Assembly (NCBI GenBank): GCA_030248225.1
Contig: JASANE010011638.1
Location: forward strand, 208,057 to 272,056
Origin: Trileptium ribeirensis
Lineage: Eukaryota; Nematoda; Enoplea; Enoplida; Thoracostomopsidae
Direction: 5' to 3'
Length of the DNA: 64,000 nucleotides
The stretch's first letter is position 1. The number at the start of each line of letters is the position of its first letter. Under the pieces are notes generated by a model, which saw only the letters and a list, made by a program, of their open reading frames with translations, had not been told where the DNA came from and ran no database searches. Shown here one piece after another: positions 23,640 to 34,174 of the stretch. The position numbers and the translations under genes were made by a program.

Positions 23640-26600
23640 TACTAATAACGGTGGTGGTGTTGAGATTGGGATACGAGACAGGGTGATAGGAAATCAAAAC
23701 TCGAAGGCAATAACGATCAACGAAACGATCAGTTGGGACGATACGACGATTCGGCAAATAATTCAGCCGAGCAAACGATTCTTGGAACAACAACGACGGA
23801 ACATTCTCAACGCATTGAGAATTATCGGAACTAAACCAAACAATCAGGAAAACGGTTCTACGAATATAGAACCAAATAACCATAATTAGAAAGAAAACGT
23901 AAACTAAACGGAACGTTGATCACAATAAAAATCGGTGATCAAAGAACGATCAACAATCCGAGTGTCAAAAAATAAATCACGAGTGACGAAAAAGAAAACA
24001 AATAATGGCCGTTCAAAGAAGATATCCGTTCAACAAAAACCCGAGTCAAATGAGCTTCACACCGGGTCCTAACGACAAAAGAACGTCGTTACATATTACA
24101 CGATGGCGGCAAAGACGGACATACTATCAAACGGTATTTTTATTTAACTTACGAACGGGCCAAGTGACTATCATTATCGAGACAAAAAAGGCGCAGAACA
24201 ATTTACCATAATCATGCAACAGTCAAGAACAAATACCTCGACTGCAACAATCGCAGCAAAAGTCCCACTCGCGAAATTAAAAAGCAGTAGTAAGGATAAC
24301 AATGACGATTGAACAGTTCATCGAGAAAAACGGTATTCATGAAGATTGTTTAACATGGATCAACCCACAATTCTGGGACGTTACAAAGAGTAAAATGGCA
24401 AGCAAAGTTGTACGCTACGTAGGGATCCAAACAATTGACGGTGAATTGGGCATTATCGACGTAGCGAAATTCAAAGTAAATATACCAGACATGATCTACG
24501 AACAATTAAAAGAAAATATCATCTTATAGAATGACGTACGAACCGAGGAAACGATGTGGAACGCAACGTTCGAAAAGAAAGGATAACCGTATCCTGCGGG
24601 TTTAACAACAGTCGATGTGGGCGAATCACATAGAATACTTGATGGACAAAATCAAATATCTACCCAACAATTGGTAGAAACATACGTTTTCAAAAAGAAA
24701 GGCGAAAAAGTCGAGGAGTACTACGAAGAAATTGACAACAGAAAGGAACTATTTGCACCAATGCGATCACGATATCAAGGTGGGAAATGGCAAGAAAGTG
24801 CATGGACAATCAACCAAGTCATTGGAAGTTGCCGCGATACAATGCTATTGTTTCCAGTGACATAAGCAATGACGTGCCGAGCAAACGAAACGGCAATAGA
24901 CAGATGTGAACAAAAAGAAGTCTGGAGCCTAATCGAAAAAGTAATAAAGAAATATCTATGGCACAGAACACCAACAGTACGTGTCGAATCAAGACCTCAA
25001 ACGATCGAGGAAGAACAAAACAGGATCAAAGCGTTGGAAATAATTCAAAAAGAATTTGATCAAAAGATCCAGCCACAGATACAAGAACCGAGAATGTTCA
25101 AAAGCAATATTTACTAAATGACAATGGATCTAACGATCAAACAAAAAAATTTGATCGTAACGAATTCAAATTATGCCAAGTCGACGAAAATGAATTCGAA
25201 GAAGAAATGAAACTTCTTAGAAGAAGTCAATTTCAAAGAAGATGGCGATATTTCAGCTATATACGCAAGAGAAATACCGTGGTATAAAACAAACCGGAGC
25301 GACAAAATAAACTCATGAAACAACGACTCAAATTACTGCAAAAAAGCGCGATATAGGATTCAACCGAAGCAGATTTTCCGAAACCCAATGGGCAGATAAG
25401 GAAATCGAACGGATGCAAAAGAAAACAAGCGTGGAGAAATCACAAGAAAAGATGATAATGGAAGTAGAGGCATATTAAGAAACGTATGCATAAACAGTAA
25501 AACGAAAACAGAAAACTAAAGAAGAATTACAAATCGAAAGAAAGAGAAAAGAATAGAAACACCAATGCGGCAAAACCGAAAGACCAAACGGAGCAACAAC
25601 CAGTAGAACAAGAAGATCCAACCAAATATTAAGAAATAAATGTTCCGGAAAAGGACGACATGCAGCAGGTGCAGCCTGCAGGGCCAGTTAGCCGTCCGGA
25701 AACAGCCCAACAGTAAGCACAAATGCAAAAAGTCGGCACGGAACGTGAACAAGTACAAACTGATGAGATTGTTAGCCGTCCGCAAACAGCTCAACAGGGA
25801 GTACAACAGAAAAAAGTGCAACTTGGAGAGCCAGCAAGCCATCCGGATGCACAAACCAAAGATTCGAACAATAACGATGAACAAACGGAAATAAACCCAA
25901 TGCCGCAATAAGAGGTCGAACGCCCAGAAAAAAACTTGATTACGATGAAGAGGAAAAAGAAACGTTCGATGGAAAAACGTTGACCTTGGAAAGTAGCAAA
26001 AAGAACGAGGAAAAAGAAATAACACAAATAACATTGCAAGATGACAAGAATATGAAAGAAAACCAAAAACTGATAATACCAATATCACAAGAAATAAGTA
26101 ACCTATTCGAAATATTCTTAGGAATAGCACGTATAAAAGAACAAGGAACAAAAAGACCATCAAGATCATCGAAAAGATAAAGTCAAAGGGCAAAACACAG
26201 TCGAACAAGACCTTGTCCACGCGAATTCACAGAAAACGAGCGTAAAAACTCAAAATCCGCTGAACATGGAAGAAAGAATTCAGAAAGAAAATACGAATCA
26301 AGTCGATGGAGAAAACGTTCGCACAGATCGCAAGAACCAAAAAGAAATTACGAAACAATATTTTATCAACCAGTAACGGAGGAGCAAAAACAATGGACAC
26401 ATCCACAACATGCCAAAGAAAAAGATCTTAAGCTACCAACAAAACCATGGGTAAAGAAGTATAAATCAGTAGCAGAAAAATGTGACCGAATAGCTGTAAA
26501 ATAAGGATTCGATATGGAAATTGTGGCAAGGATGAATCTGGAGCAAAAACAGGAATTTGCGGACGGAATAATGAATTAGTCACGAAAGTATTTCGTACAA

Positions 26601-26690
26601 AAAGATGGAATCTACGAGACATAATTTAAGAGGAAAGAAAACAAGTTATAGGTTACGAAGAAATAAGAGAAATAGAATTATGAGAAATTA
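23640..26690 (+). pseudogene. Long broken reading frame downstream of gypsy pol, function unknown
   Basis: About 3 kb on the same strand as the gypsy element, with the same A-rich, CGA-rich codon style. It breaks into pieces: 23683-23889, 24005-24211, 24302-24529, 24617-24865, 24869-25117 and on to 26.6 kb. It contains a folded-looking part (IEQFIEKNGIHEDCLTWINP; LVETYVFKKKGEKVEEYYEE) and a repeat block near 25690-25860 with SRPETAQQ, SRPQTAQQ and SHPDAQ. An Arg/Ser/Lys-rich stretch (about 26150-26340) and a final PWVKKYKSVAEKCDRI block follow. I recognise no family. Position suggests a third ORF of the same element, but it could be a separate host or element gene. The long hydrophobic frame on the opposite strand at 25.5-26.2 kb is its shadow. 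Confidence 0.5.
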
Positions 26691-26704
26691 AATATAACCA
26701 AAAT

Positions 26705-26835
26705 GGTATATTCTGAAAACAGCTTGACGGCTGAGTCGAATGGTACCAAACTATCGCTGTTTCTTCAAAATTGACCAATTTCTGAGACATAAATATAAGC
26801 ATATACCTTTGTTGTCCTTGAAATATAACAATTTC
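26705..26835. repeat. Dispersed repeat, same family as the 53.4 and 55.3 kb copies
   Basis: TTCTGAAAACAGCTTGACGGCTGAGTC, TGGTACCAAACTATCGCTG and a TTCAAAATTG block match in order the segments at 53440 and 55350 (CTGAACNGCCTC, GGTACCAAAATTATCGCTGC, TTGAAAATAAAATTG). It marks the boundary between the gypsy-linked frame and the MTERF3 3' end. Confidence 0.6.
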
Positions 26836-26993
26836 TGGGGCATTTGTAAACAGTGGAAGCCCAAGAGTCCCACACTAAACATCTATTAATACAAAAAATT
26901 ATTATTATGTAAAAACTCAAATAACTGAACTATTCTGAAAAGATTTAATGAAACAAATCATTAATACATCTATAGTACAAGAATAAAGCAATT

Positions 26994-27158
26994 TCAAATA
27001 TTTTTCAAAAATGCATTATATTCAGAAAGTGTTGCCTTTGCTACTTGTGTCGCAAACTGGTTATCAAACAATCGAACAAGCTGTTCAAGCGACACATAAT
27101 TCGGCAGAGTCGGGTCGTACTGATCGCGCCGCTTTGATTTTAAAAATTCATGACGACT
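26994..27158 (-). CDS. MTERF3: MTERF3 last coding exon
   Basis: The exon follows acceptor ...TGTTTTAG and encodes 54 residues plus stop TGA at 26996-26994. It begins SRHEFLKSKRRDQYDP and goes on to LPNYVSLEQLVRLFDNQF and ATQVAKATLSEYNAFLKNI. This is the conserved MTERF3 C-terminus: a RHEFL helix, then YDPxxPNYVSL, then a VAKxxxxxYxxFLK tail. It starts in phase 0, matching the end of the 29.0 kb exon. MTERF3 is a mitochondrial nucleic-acid-binding protein that represses mitochondrial transcription and assists ribosome assembly in studied animals. No perfect AATAAA is seen just downstream on this strand; ATTAAA at about 26948-26943 is a weak candidate. Confidence 0.93.
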   Translation of the reverse strand, partial: SRHEFLKSKRRDQYDPTLPNYVSLEQLVRLFDNQFATQVAKATLSEYNAFLKNI

Positions 27159-27344
27159 CTAAAACACGAGGCATAGTGTATGTATATATCATAAATTTTT
27201 TACTACTAATATTTTACGTACATTTATTCTGAAACGAGCTTCAAAAAGCACGACCAAATTAATGCTGACGCGTGTAACGCTATATACAGATTGCACTATG
27301 ATAAACTAGTCTAAATGTACAATTATAAAGTCTAAATTCAAGGC

Positions 27345-28165
27345 AAGTTGTTCTTTTTAACAGTATCGTTACGCCCTCTCAGCTTGACTTGGGCCAAAAG
27401 TCCAAAATTTACAGTGATAATATTTTCAATATTTCGGCACATCCGAAATTTCCAAAATGTGCTATAAACTGTGTTTTCCAAATTGGGGATGGTGGGGTGG
27501 GGGCCCTGGCATTTTTCAGTTGCCTCTGGTTCAAAACTGGTGCTCCCCGGGTCATGCCCCCTGGCAAAATTTTCAGCGAATGCAAAGCCCAGACAAAGGT
27601 GATGTTTTCAGTGAATACATCCGAAATACCTGCCAATAATAATAACGGAAATAGAACGAAAAGAACCAAGTCATTAACAATGCTATCGGCAACAGCAATT
27701 CCAAACTATGCTGTAAAACAGCTGCAGCTTGCTTACGTAATAAAATTTCTAAGCAAAATAACTAATTATCAATGCACATATAATTTTGAGACAAGAATTA
27801 CTGATAGGCGGCAGCCTGCAACAAAGGCAAGTTCTTTTAACAGTGTCGTTACGCCCCTCAGCTTGACTTGAGCCAAAAACTTCAAATTTTTTAATGACGG
27901 AGTTTCCAAATTTCGGCACATCTAATTTCCAAAATGTGCTACAAAAGTGCTGTTTTCAGCGAATACATCTTGAAATACCTGCCAATAATAATTGCGGAAA
28001 TAGAACGAAAAAAGCAAGGCCACTAACATGGCTATCCGCAACAAAAAGTCCAAACCATGCTCTACACAAGCTGCAGCTTGTTTGTAATAAAATTTATAAG
28101 CAAAATAACTAATTATCAATGCAAATGAATTTAGAGACAAGAATTATTGACAAGCGGCATCCTGC
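27345..28165. repeat. Direct duplication in the last MTERF3 intron
   Basis: Two copies (about 27345-27830 and 27831-28165) share GTTACGCCCNCTCAGCTTGACTT, TTTCGGCACATC, CCAAAATGTGCTA, ATACCTGCCAATAATAAT, the AGCTGCAGCTTG region and a closing ACTAATTATCAATGCA. Copy 1 is longer because a GC-rich segment (27480-27610) is inserted; that segment is a dispersed repeat also found at 38.3-38.7 kb. Confidence 0.85.
27480..27612. repeat. GC-rich dispersed repeat (CCCCCTGGCAAAAT family)
   Basis: It contains GTCATGCCCCCTGGCAAAAT followed by TTTCAGCGAATG and AAGCCCAG, nearly identical to 38663-38705. The preceding GGTGGGGGCCCTGGCATTTTT matches 38316-38338. Because only one of the two flanking duplicates carries it, it probably inserted after the duplication. 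Confidence 0.8.
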
Positions 28166-28394
28166 TAACAGTCACTTATCGTTTTAGCCAAGCTCAGCTA
28201 TGTTCATATTATCTTACCGAAACTTAACCATAAATTTAAAACACTTGGGTACCGTGAATATTTCTTGCGTTTAAAGGAATACTTTTAATCATTGCAATTT
28301 ACAATATTCGAGTCAGCGCTGCGAATATTGTCACATTTCAAACGAGCGATCAAACAGCCAAACAGCGATCATATCTATTAGGCATCAGATGCAG

Positions 28395-28860
28395 GCGATA
28401 CCCTTTTCATGCTTACCACTTTGGTATTCCTCTAGAGGAGAGCGTCTGTTGTGGATTGGCGATGGTCAAGCGAGCGAGCAGAAAACAAAGCAATAATCTT
28501 TTCTGTAGGGTATGATCTGCAGGTTCCACTGATTTTTACCATTTCTGTATTTTTCTAGAAAACCACGAGGACCGCACATGTTGTAAATAGTTGTCGATTG
28601 ACAAGTGACCTAACAGAAACGGAAGCAACGATCTTTTCTACGGGGTAAGATTTATAGGTGACACTTTTTTCATGTTTACCACTTCTGTGTATTTCTAGAA
28701 CACCACGAGTACCGCATAAGTTGTGAACTGTCAATTTTCAAGCGAGCCGGTACAATGCGAAGTCATGAACATTCCTGTTGGGTACGATCAAGACAGGTGT
28801 CACTCTTTTGCATGCTTATCACTTCTCTATTCTTCCAAAATACCATAAGAACCCACCTTT
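28395..28860. repeat. Tandem repeat, 123-140 bp unit, four copies
   Basis: The phrase CATGNTTACCACTTCTGTAT-TTCTAGA recurs with anchor positions near 28413, 28536, 28676 and 28816. Between anchors lie ACCACGAGTACCGCA, TTGTGAA, TCAAGCGAGC and TTTCTGTTGGGTA blocks. It lies in the last intron, just downstream of the 29.0 kb exon's donor. Confidence 0.8.
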
Positions 28861-29001
28861 TGGGTGGGCGACGCAATAAATTGCCGACTAAAATCCTTTA
28901 AAACTGTTACAAAATTTTACAAGACATTGCAGCTACAAATATTGTAGTCTTTATACAAGCTAAATTTACTAAAAGTGCCACTATGTCTATTATTTTCATA
29001 C

Positions 29002-29114
29002 CCTGATGTGATGTTGCGAGTACCGCAAAATAAACGGCCAATGAAGAATCTTTTCATGACTGAAACCAAGCTCAGTATGAACGTAATCGAAAGTTCGAAT
29101 AAGTGCATTTTTGT
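29002..29114 (-). CDS. MTERF3: MTERF3 internal exon (mTERF helix repeat)
   Basis: Acceptor ATAATTTCAG, donor GTATGA. The first two bases complete a His codon begun by the 30.5 kb exon. The exon then encodes 37 residues, KNALIRTFDYVHTELGFSHE followed by KILHWPFILRYSQHHIR, and ends in phase 0. Both phases agree with the neighbouring exons. The pattern L-x-x-x-F-x-Y-x-H-x-x-L-G-x-x-x-x-x-I, then P-x-I-L, is a standard mTERF motif and aligns with the known MTERF3 segment after the 'P-x-x-L' helix. Confidence 0.92.
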
Positions 29115-30477
29115 CTGAAATTATTTTAATAACAATAAACACAAAGTGAGTGCAGCCAGCTATTCATAATTACTTGAACCATCATTTTATAACACCATAG
29201 AAGAAGTCACTTTAAGCGCGGCTTAAACAATAATTTTTGCAAAAATCTATGCCATAATAACGCACTAAAAATCTGTTTAAAGTACGATCAATCATGAGTG
29301 GCAACAAGACTGCATTCAAATGTACAAAGGCTGCGAAACTAAGTGTTCATGACAGAGTTCTCAAAAGAGTGTAATACTTACCGACGACACCACGTAAACT
29401 CGCCGTGTACGATGCGATTCATTTCGCTCGTACTCCTATAGCTACAGACCAAGTCTTGTGGCATTTATGGTATCGTGGACAAAAAAAATTTTACCCCGCG
29501 CCCCCTCAAAACTAGGGGTCGGGAAAATTTTTGACCATCATAATCATTAAGCCCAAGCTCAAGCTGGGGCGTAAGACCGAAATGGATCACGCAATACTTG
29601 ATCGTTTGCATTGTGATTTCGATAAATGTCACACTCTTCTCAAGATGCCATCATGAACTTTTAATCAAACGCAATGAGGCTGGATTACGCCGCGTATAGC
29701 TGTGCGTATTATTGTTTTAGATGTTTTCACGTATCTCTCCTTAGTATTTTCACGATCTCTCCTTACGATCAATAAAATGCTAACATAATAGGCTAATAAG
29801 CGAAAAACTCATTAAATATTTTGAGACAAATTTTCCACCTAGTCACCGACGTAGAGACGCGATGTAACTTAGTTAGCTGAGTAAACATTTAACAGCCATA
29901 AGAGTTTCGCATTGCAAAATACGATTTTAGCTGGCACTTGGAATCCTCGGACTTGTTGATTTAATCCAAAAGGAAAGGACTTGTCATCTGAACCGAAAAT
30001 CCGTGACACTTTAGTTACAATAATGTTTGGCACTCACGATACCCTATTACCAAACCCGGTATTAACGAGAAAAGGTTGCCAATAAAATGCTTAAACTAAA
30101 AGTGCAAACCAACATATTCATCTACTGAGGTTACTTTTCCGACACAACTGTAATACTTCCACAATTTTTGTGCCACCCTCCATAATTGATCTCCTCCCTC
30201 CCACGAGCTCGGGCTTAGACTTGACCTCGACAGTAGCTTACCCCGATCTCTACCCCATAATTATTAATCTCCTCGCGACCCCGAACTCGGGTTCAGACTT
30301 GACCCTGAGAGCCCCCCTCCGCGGTATTGTCAATAATTCACCGGAACCCCGAAATCGAGACGGTGAGATTAAAACTAAAGAGTCGTATGACTACAAACTT
30401 TATACAATAACCTATAACGAACAGTAATATTGAAACACAAATATACCTGTTATCTAACCTTTACATATTAAACTTAC
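29115..30477. other. MTERF3 intron, mostly unique sequence
   Basis: It spans donor GTAAGT at 30477 to acceptor at 29115. A roughly 79-bp-period direct duplication lies at 30181-30312 (CTCCTC, GAGCTCGGG/GAACTCGGG, AGACTTGACC). Otherwise I see no coding motif; the plus-strand open frame at 30170-30427 is produced by this duplication. Confidence 0.7.
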
Positions 30478-30568
30478 GTCTAAGCCACAATTTCGGGTCT
30501 TTCAGCAGCAATTCTTTCATATTGTCGACTGTAAATCCAAGTTCTTCGTGGATCGTAAATTCCAAAAG
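30478..30568 (-). CDS. MTERF3: MTERF3 internal exon (mTERF helix repeat)
   Basis: Acceptor CTGTATTTCAG, donor GTAAGT. In phase 0 it reads LLEFTIHEELGFTVDNMKEL followed by LLKDPKLWLR, with one extra base that starts the next codon. The longer open frame in another phase here has no mTERF pattern. The sequence H-x-x-L-G-F-x-x-x-x-M/L-x-x-x-L-x-x-x-P-x-L-W is typical of mTERF repeats. It joins the 33 kb exon (...KLITMGVGYMQ) without a phase conflict. Confidence 0.93.
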
Positions 30569-31589
30569 CTGAAATACAGTAGTTAGTAAACCGCTTTTCC
30601 ACAAGTACAGAAATAGTGGCAGCTACTGGGCGAAGGCCAAAGAAATACTGAAAAACCTGTTTTTCACAGAACCTGATACAGAAATTTTGGCAAAAACATG
30701 ATTTATTGAGAGGGAAATAAAAATTTTCGGTGGAGAGAGGGTATTTGATGTTAACTAAATAACCTGGAGTAAAGGTCGATTTCTGCGGTGCTCTCAACAC
30801 CCCCGGGTCCGATAATTTGGAACAGACATGTTAACATATTTGCCACAAACTTTTCACGAACCTTAAGTTTAAAAGTACTGCATTTCCGATATCCATAAAA
30901 GCAGATGTGTTAATACTCACACTTAAATAATGCATGCGTGAAGATGCCAAACGGAAAGTTACCTTCCGGTACGAAGTTCAATACACTTTGCTATTGACAA
31001 TTTTTCATACTTCTAAGGCTCTGACTTTTGACATAACACTGCATGTATTATACAGTTACGGTCAGAAGTAAAAGCAATTTTTTTGCGAATCGTTAGCAAA
31101 CAGTTCGCGAATATTTATTAAAAGCTGTTCAGCTGCTTTTAGCGAATTATTCGCGAACTGTTCACGAACAGTTGTAAAAATTTGCCAATGTAATTTGCGG
31201 ACGGTCATTTCTGGCGTGTGCTGTATTTAACAGCTAAGTTCGAGTTTTAAAATTTATTTGCAACACAAACAAGCATTAAGGTCTGTTTGCAATCACTCAT
31301 GCGGCATTTTTAGTGATATTTAAAGCATGTATAGCCATTCTCGAAAGTAAAGTTTGTAACCGTTAGCTATGAATAATCTTCACTGTTCTCGTTAAATTGA
31401 TATAGACAGTGAATCCTACGACACATTTTCTCAGAAAGTTAGAAACACTAAGGTACATAGGTTTCATTTTCAACTTGCTTATCTAACTACAAAAGCAATA
31501 TGACACAATGTTCCAACAGTACGCGCCCGACAAATGTGCTGTCAGTACGCAGAAGGTACCTCTTCGTTTCGAAATACTGTACTTGCCAT

Positions 31590-31830
31590 GAATGAGTGCG
31601 CTTCGTGCGACGTTCGCTCGAAATTCGTTTTATGTTCGACAAACCTCAAGATTTTCTCGAAATGTGCTCGAATTTTGTTCGAGACCTATCCGAAATTTTG
31701 GCGCATTAATTTATAAATTGGTTGGAGACCGGTTTGAAAAGTGTTCGAGAATAATAAAATTTGTTTGATTTGTGTTCGATGTTCGTTCCTTAGAAAGGCG
31801 ACACATATTTCTGGCGACTACTGTACTGTC
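31590..31830. repeat. Dispersed repeat ending GGCGACACAT, copy 1
   Basis: It shares with 32530-32770 the order TTCGAAATTTT/GAGC, TTGTTTGAA, GTTCGAGAAT, GATGTTCGTT, then GGCGACACATATTTCTGGCGA against CGCCACATTCATTTTTGGGGA. Shorter matches to the end portion occur at about 51150-51180 (TGTTCGAAACGCCATAGTCA) and 56343-56390 (CTTCGTTCTAAAGGCGACAC). Confidence 0.65.
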
Positions 31831-32529
31831 AGCTAAAAAAATTGCATCTTCCTACATGCTTACAACGCGATTACACGAGAAAATATAATAAATTAAACGT
31901 GTATGTATATTATATATACAACGTATAAATGTCCAATTGTGACAATAAACAAAAATGAATTATTGTTCACGAATTCTTCTCCTATCATGGTTAACAGACT
32001 TCTGCTTTATTTTTACCCAAAATTATTGTATCGTATAATATAAACCTTTGCTAAAACAAGTATTTTGAAATTTCCAATAAACCATACAAGATGTGTCGAT
32101 TATATTATTGATAGAATTCATGGCTAATTCGTAATTTCTCAAAATCCATGATGTACAATATGCAGCATAATCGCTACTTCGTTATCAAACTGCTGGAATT
32201 AAACTTCATTACACAGTATTAATCTTAAATCTGAGGTTTACTTGTTTTTTGTTTTGCTGTACAATATTGCAGTTACAAAGACAAAATACTGAACAAACAC
32301 AAGAAACTTTTTAACTTAAACCTTTTTATAGTTTTAATTTTTAAATGTTTCAAAGTTAAGATTTTTCTAGCATCTTATTTCAACTACATATGTAGTCTAA
32401 AGTAATATTTATCCGAAATCATAATTAGAAAATTTCCATTCGTTTAGCAATTCAATTGGAATCTTCCTGCATTATCGCAAAGTTTTGGGCAAAATAAATC
32501 TTCGCAGAACATAGAGTATTCACCAGATT

Positions 32530-32770
32530 TTAGCGTTGTTCGTTCTATTTTTGCTTGATATTGGTCTGAAAACTGGAAAGTCTGTTCGACATTGGAAAAT
32601 ATAAGAATTTGTTTGAAATATGTTCGAAATTTTGAGCGCGTTTATTTAATTTGTTAAACAGTAGTTTGAAGTTTGATCGAGAATGGTTCGAGGCTAAATT
32701 TTCTTTGACTTCTGTCTGATGTTCGTTTGTTCGAAACGCCACATTCATTTTTGGGGATTATTGTAACTAC
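32530..32770. repeat. Dispersed repeat, copy 2
   Basis: Same family as 31590-31830, with about 700 bp between the two copies and in the same orientation. The copies differ by many substitutions and small gaps, so the duplication is old. Confidence 0.65.
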
Positions 32771-32897
32771 TGAAATCTATCAAATAACTAGTCCTATTCA
32801 AGCACGCGCTGCATCAGAAACAAAAATTTGATAAAGTTCATTGCAAATAACGAAAAAATCTGTTCTGAACTTTACATCATACCATGAGCATATGTAC

Positions 32898-33110
32898 CTG
32901 CATATATCCAACACCCATTGTAATCAATTTGGGTGCGCGAATGGCAACCGACCGTACTTCGTCGCCAGTGAGACCGAATTCGCGTTGAACCCACCCGAGA
33001 CGACCATCAATAGTTTTAATATCGGTATTCAGCCAATAAATAGCTTTTGTTACAATAGCTGTTATGTCCAAATCGGAAAAGCGTTTCGAAGCTAAATAGT
33101 CGCGACGAAT
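32898..33110 (-). CDS. MTERF3: MTERF3 internal exon (core mTERF repeats)
   Basis: Acceptor TTTTTTTCGACAG, donor GTACAT; 213 bp, 71 residues, phase 0 at both ends. It reads IRRDYLASKRFSDLDITAIV, then AIYWLNTDIKTIDGRLGWVQ, then FGLTGDEVRSVAIRAPKLIT. The pattern Y-L-x-S-K-x-F-S, I-x-x-I-V-T-x-x-x-x-W-L, I-D-x-R-L-G-x-x-Q-x-x-F-x-L-T-G-x-E-V-R and P-K-L-I-T is diagnostic of metazoan MTERF3. It follows ...LDNLK of the 38 kb exon, as in human and fly proteins. The gap to that exon is a 4.8 kb intron holding the satellite array. Confidence 0.96.
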
Positions 33111-34170
33111 CTGTCGAAAAAAACAGCAGAAGGTGTAATAATGAATGCAGAAATACAAGTCATTCTAACAAGATAACGTAATGCGGGTGCAAAACGTGTG
33201 CTACATGTTTTAAAAAAAACCACATTCTGCACAACTGCGACAATATTTTAGCCACATGAAGCTCGTAAAATTTTTGAATGAACGAATACTATGTTACCGA
33301 TGATGCGAAACTCGTTATGCTCTGCGGTGATCACTATATTGCGTGGTGGTTAAGCCAAATGGCCAGGCCAGTCAAACAAAAAATTAATTTTCGGTTCGTC
33401 TTGTTAAACGAGGCAAACTTTTACTTTTCGTATTAAACAGCACGCGTCAGAAAATGTGTGTTGGCTCGAGACCGGGAGAACATCCAAAGGGCCGCTGCAA
33501 TTTCAGGCGGGTACCAACTGTAGAGTTAAGCAAATACTGGACGAATTAAAAAACCTATAAACTAAATATCAACAGTATCCCGCAAGTGAGGGTGCAACTG
33601 AGTGCGCGTGGTAAAATCTATAGTTGGCATTTTGTGTAATCACTTTTAACAGGATTTGTGCTTGATGTACAGTTGCGAAGAGAAATAAAAGCAAAGTGCT
33701 CGCGAACAATTCGTGAAAGATTCGCGAGAAATTTGCTTTTATTTCTGTCCATAACAATATGTACTACCCTAAGACCTCTGGAACCCTGGAAGTCTTATAA
33801 TGCTTTTTGATAGAACTTAAGGCATATCAGATATTATGCATGTCAAAAAGTCTATAATAGCTTATCTGAGACGCAATGAACAAAGCATAAACAAATATTT
33901 GACGGTAGAGTAAATTGGGTTCGCCTACGGTCGGCCTTAAACCATTTTAAATCCCAGATAAGTATGGTACAGTCATGTTAGAGGCAATACCGTCGTATTC
34001 AACATACCGAATAACTTAACCATTCTAAATGCCTTAAAAGCAAATATACCAGTAGCAAGTCTTATCGTCAAGGTAGTCAATTCTGACTGTTGAATATGTA
34101 ATTTAGAGAGATATGCATATCTATATTGAGCATTAATTTGCAAAATGACCCACTGAATATCAGTCACATT
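33111..34170. other. MTERF3 intron, unique sequence
   Basis: No gene or element recognised. GCGAACAATTCGTGAAAGATTCGCGAG near 33693 resembles the palindromic motif at 31.1 kb. Confidence 0.6.
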
Positions 34171-34174
34171 GCTG

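Larger units (their letters stand above)
30569..32897. other. MTERF3 intron with dispersed repeats
   Basis: Between about 31080 and 31180 there are palindromic GCGAATTATTCGC and AACTGTTC-ac-GAACAGTT strings. A related pair of about 240 bp lies at 31590-31830 and 32530-32770. No coding motif seen. Confidence 0.65.

Noticed and set aside
25516..26220. Longest minus-strand open frame (234 codons), strongly hydrophobic, looks like a membrane protein
   Set aside because: It mirrors an A-rich, Lys/Glu/Gln-rich plus-strand frame; the hydrophobicity (Phe/Leu from TTT/CTT) is what the complement of such sequence always gives. No splice or start context supports it.
30170..30427. Plus-strand 85-codon frame with Pro/Leu repeats
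   Set aside because: Caused by a 79-bp direct duplication inside an MTERF3 intron; no homology seen.
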